In this document: one piece after another, positions 48,220 through 57,247 of the stretch
How the letters are laid out: every line of letters begins with the position of its first letter
Position numbering within the stretch: the stretch's first letter is position 1
Source of the DNA: Streptomyces collinus Tu 365
GTDB taxonomy: Bacteria > Actinomycetota > Actinomycetes > Streptomycetales > Streptomycetaceae
Reading direction: 5' to 3'
Length of the DNA stretch: 64,000 nt
NCBI RefSeq assembly: GCF_000444875.1
Contig: NC_021985.1
Location: 6,406,170 to 6,470,169 of the forward strand
The notes under the pieces: model-generated
The model's input: only the letters and a program-made list of their open reading frames with translations
Told to the model about the DNA's origin: nothing
Database searches by the model: none
Position numbers and translations under genes: made by a program

Positions 48220-49362
48220 CTAGGCCAGAACCAGCGGCCCGCCGCCGAAGTAGGCGAGCAACGGCTCCGAGGCGGCGATCCGGGACGGCGGGTGGAACGC
48301 CAGCGCCCGAGTAGCGGCGGCGACCTGCGCACTGGCCGGGTTGTTGATGAACTCGAGGCCGCCCAGCAGCTCCAGGGCCCGTCCGACGATGTCCGGCAGC
48401 GCGTTCTGCACCGCGTACCGGGCGACCAGCACCCGGGCCACCGACTCCTCGTCGCCCGGCTCGGCGCCCGTGCCGCGGGCCACGCCCTCCAGCAGGGCGA
48501 GCGCCGCCTCCATGTCGACGGCGAGCGCGGCCCGCTCCTCGACACTGCCGCGCTTGCGCTCCACCACCTGCTCCACGAGGGCGGCGGCGCTGCCCGCGTA
48601 GCCGGCCGAGATCAGCATCTCGAACCAGACGAACCCGGCCGACTGGAGGTCGTCGAGGCGCGTCGGGTCGTCGGCGCCGGCCCGTACGACCATGTCGGCC
48701 GGGACGAACACGTCCTCCAGGCGCACCTCTTCGCTCTCGGCGCCGGCCAGCAGGTCGTTGCCCCAGAAGTCGTGCACGGACAGGCCCGGCGCGCCGGCGG
48801 GCACCAGCGCGAGCGCCAGCTCGGGCTCGCCGCCCTCCTCGCCGTGGATGGCGATCGACGCCGTCAGCAGGCTCATGGAACGGGACAGGCTGCACGGCTT
48901 CTTCGAACCGGACAGCAGGAACCCGCCCTCGACCGGACGCGCGGTCACGGCCGGCTTCAGGATGTTCTGCGCGGTCCGGCCCTCGGCCCAGCCGGAGGCC
49001 ATCACCTGCTGCTCCGGCACGATCCGGTGCAGCAGCTCGGTCTGCGCGCCGGTGAGCCGGCCCGACTTGACCGCCAGCGAGTACAGCATGGCGGCGGTGA
49101 AGTGGTGCATGGACACGGCCGCCACCAGCGACGGCGACACGGCACCCAGGGCCAGCTGGACCCGCAGCGCCTCGAGGGGGGCGGCGCCGTGGCCGCCGTA
49201 GGCCTCGGGTATGAGCAGACCGACCCCGCCATGGATGCGGAACAGGTCGATCACCGGGCTGCCGGGCCGCTCCCGCTCGGTGTAGGGGATCTGCTCCAGC
49301 TCCTTGAGCAGTCCGGGGTGGAACCGCTCGCAGACGGTCCGGGCAGCATCGAGGGAACGCAC
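48220..49362 (-). CDS. Acyl-CoA dehydrogenase-fold amine N-hydroxylase (VlmH-like)
   Basis: This 380-aa protein has the acyl-CoA dehydrogenase fold: LLIPEAYGGHGAAPLEALRVQLALG, VMASGWAEGRTAQNILKPAV, SGSKKPCSLSRSMSLLTASI, and DIVGRALELLGGLEFINNPASAQ. The usual C-terminal catalytic Glu motif (YEGxxEI) is absent; the end reads RIAASEPLLAYFGGGPLVLA. That agrees with flavin monooxygenases of this fold, such as isobutylamine N-hydroxylase VlmH, which need a separate flavin reductase (encoded at 45197). GGAGG precedes the GTG start. The role proposed is N-hydroxylation of the alkylamine. Confidence 0.8.
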   Translation of the reverse strand: MRSLDAARTVCERFHPGLLKELEQIPYTERERPGSPVIDLFRIHGGVGLLIPEAYGGHGAAPLEALRVQLALGAVSPSLVAAVSMHHFTAAMLYSLAVKSGRLTGAQTELLHRIVPEQQVMASGWAEGRTAQNILKPAVTARPVEGGFLLSGSKKPCSLSRSMSLLTASIAIHGEEGGEPELALALVPAGAPGLSVHDFWGNDLLAGAESEEVRLEDVFVPADMVVRAGADDPTRLDDLQSAGFVWFEMLISAGYAGSAAALVEQVVERKRGSVEERAALAVDMEAALALLEGVARGTGAEPGDEESVARVLVARYAVQNALPDIVGRALELLGGLEFINNPASAQVAAATRALAFHPPSRIAASEPLLAYFGGGPLVLA

Positions 49363-49394
49363 GGGAAACCTCCGGGAGACTTCGGGACGGGCGG

Positions 49395-51026
49395 TCAGGC
49401 GCCGAAGACCGCGTCGTACGGGCTCACGTCGCGGGCGATGCTGACTCCCTGGACGTGGGAGGTCTTGAGCATCGGGTAGTTGGCCTCGCCGAACGCGCCG
49501 CCGGTGCGGCCGGTGCCGCCGTGGCTCGGCAGGTACGGCAGGAAGCCGATGTGGGAGTCGTTGACCTTCAGCAGGCCGCCGTTGACGACCCGGCGCACGA
49601 ACGTCTCGATGACGTGGTCCGAACGCGACCACAGCGAGTTGCGCAGCCCGTAGTCGTTGCTGTTGACGAACTGGAGGAACGCCTCCAGGAGCGCGTCGTC
49701 GTTGTCGCGGTCGGGGACCACGATCGGGATCAGCGGGAAGAAGGTCTCCTCCCGGACCACGTCGTAGGTCCGCGCCCGGTCCAGGCCGTCCACCCGCACC
49801 ACCGTCGGCTGCAGGAAGACACCGGTCTCGGACACCGTGCCGTCGACCTCGGTGCGGTTGCCGCCGGTGACCAGCTCGGCGCCGTTGTCCAGCGCCTGGC
49901 GCAGCAGCCGGAAGAACCGCTCGCTGCGCCTGACCGGCGACAGCAGCACGTCCTCCTCCTCGGGCAGGCCCGGCCTGATGCCCTTGACCTGCTCCTTCAC
50001 CTCGGCGATCAGCGCCTCGGCGACCTCCGGGTGGACCAGCACGTAGTTGGGCACCATGCAGATCTGGCCCGAGCCGTAGAACGACTCCGTGATGGCCTCG
50101 GCCGCCCACTTCACGTCGGCGTCCTTCCAGACCACGATGCCGTCGTTGCCGGCGAGTTCGAGGATCGGCTTCTTGCCGTGCGCCACGCACTGCTGCTCGA
50201 AGCGCAGGCCCTCCTGGCTGCCGCCGATGTAGAAGATGTCGTTGATCAGCGGGTCCGCGATCCAGCGGTCCATGGTCTGCTTCGGGTTGGAGCACACCGC
50301 GTTCAGCACACCGGCCGGCGCGTCGATCTCCTCCAGCAGCGGGGCGACGATGTCGCGCAGCAGCCACATGGTGGACAGCGCGATGCTGCGGGGCGCCCGC
50401 ACGACGACGGCGTTGCCGGCCATCAGCGCCAGCACGCACAGGGCGGCGCTCGGCAGCGGGGCGTTCTGCGGCGGGTTGAAGGCGACCACGCCGTCCGGCT
50501 GGCGGTGCAGGATCAGCTTGCGGCCGTTGTACTCCTTCTCGACCCGCATCTGCTTCATGTACCAGCGCAGGGAGCCCGGGGCGTAGATCTGCAGCAGGCA
50601 GCTCAGCTCCCAGCGGGCCAGCTTCACGGGGTGGGACTCGGCGACCAGCATGCGCAGGAACTCGTCCTGGTGCTTGATCAGTTCCTCGCGGAACCGGGTG
50701 CCCAGCCGCATCCGCCGCTCCAGCGGGACGGCGCGCCAGTCGGGGGCGGCCGCGGCGGCCGCCTGGGTGGCCAGGTCGATGGCGGAGTCGTCGGCGATCG
50801 CGCACCGTCCGACGACGTAGGGGTGCTGGGCCGCCTCGGACTCGGGGTCCTGTTCGAGGGTGCGCTTCAGGCTGACGCTCGTGAAAACGTCTTCCAGCAG
50901 GGAACGTCCGCTGACGGTGTAGACCCACCCGTCCCCGGCGACGTCCTTGCCCGCGATGTAGAGGTCGTAACTCTTCAATCCGGAAGGTGCCTCAGCACTC
51001 TCCTCCTGCGCGGCTTCGCGAAGCAT
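49395..51026 (-). CDS. Aldehyde dehydrogenase superfamily protein, candidate fatty acyl thioester reductase
   Basis: This 543-aa ALDH-fold enzyme has Glu in ILELAGND, the nucleophile in SFYGSGQICMVPNYVLVHP, and cofactor-region VVAFNPPQNAPLPSAALCVLALMAGNAVVVRAPRS. Compared with ordinary ALDHs it has an N-terminal extension of about 40 residues (EAPSGLKSYDLYIAGKDVAGDGWV). It is the first gene of a long minus-strand operon behind a four-copy SARP operator. It may reduce an acyl-ACP or acyl-CoA to the aldehyde needed by the aminotransferase, or oxidise an aldehyde; direction is inference. Confidence 0.75.
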   Translation of the reverse strand: MLREAAQEESAEAPSGLKSYDLYIAGKDVAGDGWVYTVSGRSLLEDVFTSVSLKRTLEQDPESEAAQHPYVVGRCAIADDSAIDLATQAAAAAAPDWRAVPLERRMRLGTRFREELIKHQDEFLRMLVAESHPVKLARWELSCLLQIYAPGSLRWYMKQMRVEKEYNGRKLILHRQPDGVVAFNPPQNAPLPSAALCVLALMAGNAVVVRAPRSIALSTMWLLRDIVAPLLEEIDAPAGVLNAVCSNPKQTMDRWIADPLINDIFYIGGSQEGLRFEQQCVAHGKKPILELAGNDGIVVWKDADVKWAAEAITESFYGSGQICMVPNYVLVHPEVAEALIAEVKEQVKGIRPGLPEEEDVLLSPVRRSERFFRLLRQALDNGAELVTGGNRTEVDGTVSETGVFLQPTVVRVDGLDRARTYDVVREETFFPLIPIVVPDRDNDDALLEAFLQFVNSNDYGLRNSLWSRSDHVIETFVRRVVNGGLLKVNDSHIGFLPYLPSHGGTGRTGGAFGEANYPMLKTSHVQGVSIARDVSPYDAVFGA

Positions 51027-51074
51027 CTTCAGCCTTTCGGATATGGCGTGTGGATTTCTTGAAGCAATGCGAGC

Positions 51075-51114
51075 CTGACAGCGGAATCTGACCCCGCGCT
51101 GACACGTGACTGAC
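51075..51114 (-). promoter_or_regulatory. Putative SARP operator 4 (four copies, 11-11-13 spacing) for the minus-strand operon
   Basis: On the minus strand GTCAG begins at 51114, 51103, 51092 and 51079, giving spacings of 11, 11 and 13 bp. The last copy is 49 bp from the aldehyde dehydrogenase ATG. The P450 promoter has the same 11-11-13 layout. Confidence 0.7.
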
Positions 51115-51148
51115 CGGACCGATCCGGCCACGGGAGCGCTCTCGGGCT

Positions 51149-51164
51149 GTCAGTGGGGCGTCAG
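51149..51164 (+). promoter_or_regulatory. Putative SARP operator 5 for the ACP-PKS operon
   Basis: GTCAG at 51149-51153 and 51160-51164 (11-bp spacing) point at the ACP gene. A -10-like TTGCAT (51175-51180) lies 10 bp further on and only 6 bp before the ATG at 51187, so the transcript may be leaderless. Confidence 0.55.
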
Positions 51165-51186
51165 TCGGCGCTGCTTGCATGGCCGC

Positions 51187-51486
51187 ATGCCACCTGTCGA
51201 CAGCACGATCGAGCGGTTGCGCGACCTTCCGCGCAGTGAACTCGCCGAAGAGATCGAGTCAATCGTCCTGGAGAAGTTCCGGGTCGTCCTGCTCATGGAC
51301 GACGCGGAGGACCTCCCCGTCGACGTCAGCTACTTCGATCTCGGCCTCACCTCGCTGCGGCTGACCGAGATACGGCAGAGCCTGGAACAGCTCCTGGATC
51401 TGTCGATCAACGTCAACGTGCTCTTCAACGAGCCGACGATCGCCCATCTCGTGGACCACCTGACCCAGGCCATTCAGGAAGCTTGA
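51187..51486 (+). CDS. Free-standing acyl/peptidyl carrier protein
   Basis: This 99-aa carrier has its attachment serine in YFDLGLTSLRLTEI and helices typical of PKS/NRPS carriers (VDVSYFDLGL, INVNVLFNEPTIAHLVDHL). It lies 11 bp before the PKS gene. With the AMP ligase encoded downstream it could hold the serine-derived intermediate before PKS extension. The ATG at 51187 is preferred; a longer ATG start at 51106 would include residues encoded across the operator. Confidence 0.85.
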   Translation: MPPVDSTIERLRDLPRSELAEEIESIVLEKFRVVLLMDDAEDLPVDVSYFDLGLTSLRLTEIRQSLEQLLDLSINVNVLFNEPTIAHLVDHLTQAIQEA

Positions 51487-51497
51487 GGAGTCGTTCC

Positions 51498-54400
51498 ATG
51501 CCGCGTAAGGAATCTGAGCAGGCGCCCGAGCCGGTCGCGATCGTCGGAATCGGTCTGCGGTTCCCCGGCGGCAGCGGCTCGCCCGACGAGTTCGACGCCT
51601 TCCTGAAGGAGGGCCGCAGCGGGATCCGGCCGATCCCACGGGACCGCTGGGACGTCGACGCGTTCACCCCCGAGGGCCCCGACGACAAGGGCAAGATCCG
51701 CGCCACGGCCGGCGGGTTCCTGGACCGCATCGACACGTTCGACGCCGCCTTCTTCAACATCTCCCCGAAGGAGGCCCGCTACATGGACCCCCAGCAGCGG
51801 CTGCTGCTGGAGACCGCCTGGCAGGCCCTGGAGCACGCCGGCATCGACCCCGCGCCGCTGCGCCGCGGCAACGGCGGCGTGTACATCGGCGCCAGCTCCA
51901 TCGACTACGCGCTCGAACTGGACTCACTGCCGTACGAGGAGCTCGACGGCCACCTCGCCTCCGGCATCACCATGTTCCCGCTGTCCGGGCGCCTGTCCTA
52001 CTTCCTCGGCTGGCGCGGCCCCAGCATGAGCGTCGACACCGCCTGCTCGTCCTCCCTGGTCGCGCTGCACCTGGCGGCCAACGCCCTGCGCGCCGGCGAG
52101 ACCGACATCGCGCTGTGCGGCGGCGTCAACGCCCTGCACCACCCGCGCATCCCGGTGATGTTCTCCAACGCCCAGATGCTGTCCCCGGACGGTCAGTGCA
52201 AGACCTTCGACGAGGCCGCCGACGGCTACGCGCGCGCCGAGGGCTGCGGCATCGTCGTCCTCAAGCGGCTCTCCGACGCCGAGCGCGACGGCGACCGGAT
52301 CCTCGCCCTGGTGCGCGGCACCGCCGTCGGCCAGGACGGCGACAGCGCCGGCCTGACCGTGCCCAACGGCCCCGCCCAGGAGAAGGTCATCCGCAGCGCC
52401 CTGGCCGCCGCCCACCTCGCGCCCGAGGACATCCAGTACGTCGAGGCGCACGGCACCGGCACCCCGCTCGGCGACCCCATCGAGTTCGGCGCCATCGGCG
52501 ACGTGTTCGTCGATTCCCACACCAAGGACCAGCCGCTGCTGGTCGGTTCGGTGAAGACCAACCTCGGCCACATGGAGCCCGCCTCCGGCATCGTCGGCGT
52601 CATCAAGACCGTGCTCCAGCTGCGCGCCGGCACGATCTACCCGCACATCAACCTCAACACCCCCTCGGGACGCATCCCCTGGGACCTGTACCCGGTGCGG
52701 ATCCCCACCGCCTGCGAGCCCTGGGACGCCGAGGTCAGGCGCGCGGTCGTCAACAGCTTCGGGTTCGCCGGGACCATCGGCGCCGTGGTGCTGGAGCAGG
52801 CCCCCGAGCCGGCCGCCCGCCCGGCCGACGAGGACGGCGCCGCACCGCTGTTCACCCTGTCCGCGAAGAACGCCACCGCGCTGCGCGAACTCGCCGCCGA
52901 CTACCGGCGCCTGCTGGACGAGCGGCCGGACGTCTCGGTGCCCGCGCTGTGCCACAGCGCCAACACCGCCCGCACCCACCACCCCTACCGCGTCGCCGCC
53001 CCCGTCGCCGACCGCGCGGCCCTCGTCAAGCTGCTGGACAAGGCCGCCGAGGCCGAGCACGAGGGCCCCACCGGCATCCGCAAGACCGCGTTCATGTTCA
53101 CCGGCCAGGGCTCCCAGTACGCCGGCATGGGCGCCGCCCTCTACGCGGCCCTGCCCGTCTTCCGCGCCCAGGTGGACGCCTGCGACAAGCTGTTCGCGCA
53201 GCACCTCGACGGCTCGGTGCGCGACCTGCTGCTCGGCACCGCCGACGACCCCGAGGCGATCGACCGCACCGAGTACACCCAGCCCGCGCTGTTCACCCTG
53301 GAGTACGCGCTCGCCCTGCAGTGGATGGCCTGGGGCGTACGCCCCAACGTGCTCATCGGGCACAGCATCGGCGAGGTCGTCGCCGCCGCCGTGGCCGGCC
53401 TGTTCAGCCTCCCCGACGCGGTCCGGCTGGTCGCCGCCCGCGGCCGGCTGATGCAGGCGGTGCGCGCCGAGGGCGGCATGGCCGCCGTCGCCGCGCCCGT
53501 CGAGGAGGTCGCCCCGCTGCTGGAGGGCCGGCCCGACCTGGCCCTGGCCGGGATCAACGCCCCCGACCAGACGGTCGTCTCCGGCGCCACGGCCGCCCTC
53601 GACGAGGTCGTCGGCATCCTGGAGGGCCGGGGCGTGCGCGTCGACCGCCTCAAGGTCTCGCACGCCTTCCACTCGCCGCTGATGGCCGAGGTCTACGACG
53701 ACTTCCGGGCCGCCCTCGACGGCATCACCTTCCACGAGCCGAAGATCAGCATCATCTCCAACGTCACCGGACGCCTCGCCCGCTTCCGCGAGATCGGCGA
53801 CCCCGACTACTGGGTGCGGCACATCGGCGAACCGGTGCGCTTCCTCGACGGCATCCGCGCCGTCGCCAAGCGCGGCCGGCACGCCCTGGTCGAGATCGGC
53901 CCGCAGGCCGGGCTGACCGCCCTCGCCCGGCGCTCCGTCACGGTCGAGGACCACCTGTGGCTGGCCAGCCTGCGCCGCCGGGACACCACCACCGCGACCA
54001 CCCTCACCGCGCTCGCCGAGTACTACGCGGCCGGACTCGCCGTCTCCTGGACCGACTACCACGCCGGTCACCCCGCGCCCGCCCGCGTGGACCTGCCCAC
54101 CTACGCCTTCCAGCGCAAGCGCTACTGGCTGCCCTCCGTCACCCCCCGCAAGTCCGCCGCGAACGGCACCGCACGGCACCTGCTGCTCGGCGTCGAGGAG
54201 CGGTTCGCCAGCGGGGTGCGCGAGTTCAACGCCGAGTTCACCACCGAGGAACTGGGCGCCCTCGCCGACCTCGCCGACGGCGGCCGCACCGTCCTGCCCG
54301 CCGGCGCCTACGTCGACCTGCTGCTCGCCGCGCAGGACGCGGTCCAGGGCCACGCCCGCTCCGCCGTCCGCGACCTCAGGCTGCTCGCCCCGCTGGAGCT

Positions 54401-57206
54401 GCCCGCCGAGACCCTGACCGCGCTGACCACCCGCTGGCGGCCGCGTCCCGGCGGCGGCGCCGAGGTGGAGGTGTTCACGGTCGTCGGCGGCGAGGAGAAC
54501 CTGCACGCCACCGCCGTGGTCTCCGCCGACCCCGAACCCCTGGTCCCGGTCTCCGAACTGGCCGAGCTGGACGCCGGCCTCGCCCCGGGCGGCCAGCTCA
54601 TCGACGACGAGGACATCTACACCGACCTCGCCTCCGTCGGCCGCCCCCAGGGCCCGCGCATGCGGCTGCTGCTGCGCGCCGCCCGGCACGGGGACGGCCT
54701 GGTCACCGGCGAGCTCACCGGCCGCGACGCCACCGCCGTCGAGCACGTCCCGGCCGAACTGCTGGAGGCCGCCGTCCAGGCGCTGGTCGTCCTCGACCCC
54801 GAGGGCCCGGTCTTCGTGCCCCGCGAGATCGCCTCCGTACGGCACTTCCGCAAGCCGCGCGGCGAGAACCTGCGCGTCCTCGCCCGCGTCCGCGGCGAGC
54901 AGGACCGGCGACTGGCCGACGTGCTGCTGCTGGAGAACGGCGAACCGGTCGCCGAACTGCTCGGCGTGCGCATGGCCCGGCCCGAGGGCCGCGGCGGCCG
55001 CCGCCAGTTCCTGCACCGCCCCGAGTGGGTGCGCCGCGCGCTGCCCGAGGCGGAGAACGCGCCCGCCCGGCACGTGGTCCTGCTCGACCCGTCCGCGGTG
55101 CGGGCCGCCGAACTCGCGGCCGAGCCCGGCCTGAAGGTCACCTGGCTGCCCGACCTCACCGACCTCAAGGCGGCCCTGGAGGACCCCACGGTCACCGACG
55201 TCTGCCGGGTCTGGCGGCAGCTGCCGTCCCCGATGTCCGACGGCCGGCTGCGCGCCGAGTGCGAGGACAACTACCGCGAACTCCTCGCGCTCGTCGGCGC
55301 GCTGGACGCCTCCGGCGCGGCCCGGCCGCCCCGGCTCTGGCTGGTCACCGAGGGCGCCCAGTGGCTGCCCGGCGACCCGGCCGGTGACGGCGGCCACCTC
55401 GGCGCGGCCACCCTGTGGGGCTTCGGCCGGGTGCTGCTCACCGAGTACCCGCAGTACCGGGCCACCCTCGTGGACCTCGCCCCGGGCAGCGGCCTCGCCC
55501 CGCTCGCCGAGGAGTGGCGCTCGGAGCCGGCCGGCGAGTACCAGGTCGCCCACCGGCCGGGCCGCCGCTACGTGCGCCGGCTGCTCGCCGGTGACGCCAC
55601 CCTCACCTGGACCGGCGGCTTCGAACTGCGCGCCCCGGACTCCGGCGACCTGTCCGACCTGGCGCTCGCCGCGGCCGCCGACCGCGCTCCCGGGGACGAG
55701 GAGGTCCAGGTCAAGGTGCGCGCCGTCGGCCTGACCGCCGAGGACGCCCGCACCGCCCTGGACACCGGGCGCGCCGAACGCGCGGAGGAGGAGGGCACCG
55801 ACGCGACCGGGGAGGAGCCCCCGCCGCTGCTCGGCCGGCTGGCCCGCGGCACGGTACTCGCCGCCGCCGGCGGCACCGGCTTCGCGGCCGGCGACGAGGT
55901 CCTCGTCCGCCACGACGGCACCTTCCGCTCCACCCTCACCGTCCCCGCCGTGGCCGTCGTGCACGCCACCGGCTCCGACGACACCGCGCCCGCCTTCCGC
56001 CTCGACGAGACCGGCGAGGCCCTGCGCACCGCCCTGGCCGACCCCGCCGGACGCGCCTGGGTGACGCTCCCGGAGGACCCGGCCGAGGAGCGCACCGACC
56101 CCGCCGACGAGGGCCCCACCGGCCTGCGGGCCGACCGCACCTACCTGGTCACCGGCGGTCTCGGCGGACTCGGCCTGGTCACCGCCCGCAAGCTGGTCGC
56201 CCTAGGCGCCCGGCACCTGACCCTGGTCAGCCGCAGCGGCCGGGCCACCGACGAGGCCTCCGAGGTCCTCGCCGACCTCGCCGCCGACGCCGAGATCGAC
56301 GTCGTACGCGCCGACATCTCGCGCTCCCAGGACGTCCAGCGCCTGGTCCGGCACGTCACGGCCGGCCCGTACCCGCTCGGCGGGATCGTGCACGCCGCCG
56401 GCTCCTACGACAAGAAGCTGGTCTCCGAGCTGACCTGGGAGTCGATCGACGCCCAGCTCGCGGCGAAGGCGTACGGCGGCTGGCTGCTGCACGAGGCCGC
56501 CGAGGAGTCCTTCCCCGAGCTGGAGTTCTTCGTCACCTACTCCTCCATCGCCTCCGTCCTCGGCGGTGCCACCCAGGGCCACTACGCCGCCGCGAGCGCC
56601 GGTCTCGACGCCCTCGCCGAGTGGCGCAGCCGGCGCGGGGTGCCGGGCCTGTCGGTGAACTGGGGTGCCTGGGCCCGGGTCGGCATGTCGGCCCGCCTGG
56701 AGGAGCACCTCAGCCAGGAGATCGAACGCAGCGGTGTCCGCTTCTTCTCCCCGACCCGGGCCCTGGACACCCTGGCCCGGCTGTGGGGACGGCCGCGCAC
56801 CCAGCGGATCGTCGGCGAGTTCGACTGGGACCGCTACGTCTCCGGCAGCGTCACCGGCGACCTGTTCTTCGACCGGCTGGCCCGGCAGGCGTCCGACGAC
56901 GACGGCACCGGCCTCGACCTGAAGGCGCTGGCCGCGCTGCCCGCCGCCGAACGCCTGGCCGCCGTCACCGGCGTGGTCCGCGAGAAGGTCGCCGCCGTCC
57001 TGCACCTGGAGGAGGGCGACGAGCTGGACGTCTCCACCGAGTTCGTGTCGCTGGGCCTCGACTCCCTGATGGCCCAGCAGGTCAAGGCCGCCCTGGAGCA
57101 GACCTTCCGGCTGCCCCTGCCGGCCTCCCTCACCCACGACCACCCCACGGTCCGCGCGCTGGCCCAGTTCGTCGACGGGCAGCTCGGCCCGGTGCCGGCG
57201 GTCTGA
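51498..57206 (+). CDS. Single-module type I polyketide synthase: KS-AT-(DH-like)-(ER-like remnant)-KR-ACP
   Basis: In this 1902-aa protein the KS covers about residues 10-430 (C183 in DTACSSSL, H318 in EAHGTGTP, H358 in NLGHMEPASG). The AT covers about 530-850 (S623 in GHSIGEV; HAFHSP at 722-727 predicts malonyl-CoA). A DH-like fold starts near 895, but the usual catalytic HxxxGxxxxP is replaced by LADGGRTVLPAG without His, so it is probably inactive. Residues about 1374-1535 resemble only the N-terminal part of an enoyl reductase, without the nucleotide-binding half. The KR follows from about 1547 (TGGLGGLG, YSSIAS, Y1696 in GHYAAAS). The ACP serine is S1856 in LGLDSLM. No thioesterase domain is present. 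One extension with ketone reduction is predicted. Confidence 0.93.
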   Translation: MPRKESEQAPEPVAIVGIGLRFPGGSGSPDEFDAFLKEGRSGIRPIPRDRWDVDAFTPEGPDDKGKIRATAGGFLDRIDTFDAAFFNISPKEARYMDPQQRLLLETAWQALEHAGIDPAPLRRGNGGVYIGASSIDYALELDSLPYEELDGHLASGITMFPLSGRLSYFLGWRGPSMSVDTACSSSLVALHLAANALRAGETDIALCGGVNALHHPRIPVMFSNAQMLSPDGQCKTFDEAADGYARAEGCGIVVLKRLSDAERDGDRILALVRGTAVGQDGDSAGLTVPNGPAQEKVIRSALAAAHLAPEDIQYVEAHGTGTPLGDPIEFGAIGDVFVDSHTKDQPLLVGSVKTNLGHMEPASGIVGVIKTVLQLRAGTIYPHINLNTPSGRIPWDLYPVRIPTACEPWDAEVRRAVVNSFGFAGTIGAVVLEQAPEPAARPADEDGAAPLFTLSAKNATALRELAADYRRLLDERPDVSVPALCHSANTARTHHPYRVAAPVADRAALVKLLDKAAEAEHEGPTGIRKTAFMFTGQGSQYAGMGAALYAALPVFRAQVDACDKLFAQHLDGSVRDLLLGTADDPEAIDRTEYTQPALFTLEYALALQWMAWGVRPNVLIGHSIGEVVAAAVAGLFSLPDAVRLVAARGRLMQAVRAEGGMAAVAAPVEEVAPLLEGRPDLALAGINAPDQTVVSGATAALDEVVGILEGRGVRVDRLKVSHAFHSPLMAEVYDDFRAALDGITFHEPKISIISNVTGRLARFREIGDPDYWVRHIGEPVRFLDGIRAVAKRGRHALVEIGPQAGLTALARRSVTVEDHLWLASLRRRDTTTATTLTALAEYYAAGLAVSWTDYHAGHPAPARVDLPTYAFQRKRYWLPSVTPRKSAANGTARHLLLGVEERFASGVREFNAEFTTEELGALADLADGGRTVLPAGAYVDLLLAAQDAVQGHARSAVRDLRLLAPLELPAETLTALTTRWRPRPGGGAEVEVFTVVGGEENLHATAVVSADPEPLVPVSELAELDAGLAPGGQLIDDEDIYTDLASVGRPQGPRMRLLLRAARHGDGLVTGELTGRDATAVEHVPAELLEAAVQALVVLDPEGPVFVPREIASVRHFRKPRGENLRVLARVRGEQDRRLADVLLLENGEPVAELLGVRMARPEGRGGRRQFLHRPEWVRRALPEAENAPARHVVLLDPSAVRAAELAAEPGLKVTWLPDLTDLKAALEDPTVTDVCRVWRQLPSPMSDGRLRAECEDNYRELLALVGALDASGAARPPRLWLVTEGAQWLPGDPAGDGGHLGAATLWGFGRVLLTEYPQYRATLVDLAPGSGLAPLAEEWRSEPAGEYQVAHRPGRRYVRRLLAGDATLTWTGGFELRAPDSGDLSDLALAAAADRAPGDEEVQVKVRAVGLTAEDARTALDTGRAERAEEEGTDATGEEPPPLLGRLARGTVLAAAGGTGFAAGDEVLVRHDGTFRSTLTVPAVAVVHATGSDDTAPAFRLDETGEALRTALADPAGRAWVTLPEDPAEERTDPADEGPTGLRADRTYLVTGGLGGLGLVTARKLVALGARHLTLVSRSGRATDEASEVLADLAADAEIDVVRADISRSQDVQRLVRHVTAGPYPLGGIVHAAGSYDKKLVSELTWESIDAQLAAKAYGGWLLHEAAEESFPELEFFVTYSSIASVLGGATQGHYAAASAGLDALAEWRSRRGVPGLSVNWGAWARVGMSARLEEHLSQEIERSGVRFFSPTRALDTLARLWGRPRTQRIVGEFDWDRYVSGSVTGDLFFDRLARQASDDDGTGLDLKALAALPAAERLAAVTGVVREKVAAVLHLEEGDELDVSTEFVSLGLDSLMAQQVKAALEQTFRLPLPASLTHDHPTVRALAQFVDGQLGPVPAV

Positions 57207-57234
57207 CAGCCCCAAGGCCTGACAGCCCCAAGGG
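57203..57234 (+). repeat. 16-bp tandem duplication at the PKS stop codon
   Basis: CTGACAGCCCCAAGGC (57203-57218) is followed directly by CTGACAGCCCCAAGGG (57219-57234). The first copy contains the PKS stop, and the second ends at the ribosome site of the ligase gene. Confidence 0.85.
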
Positions 57235-57247
57235 ACGGGAAACCACG

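Noticed and set aside
48220..49362. Ordinary acyl-CoA dehydrogenase for beta-oxidation
   Set aside because: The C-terminal catalytic Glu motif is missing and the genes around it match N-hydroxylation of an amine; kept as VlmH-like.
51924..55964. A 1346-aa open frame antisense to the PKS
   Set aside because: Low-complexity Gly/Ala/Val/Asp composition mirrors PKS codon bias; no recognisable domain.
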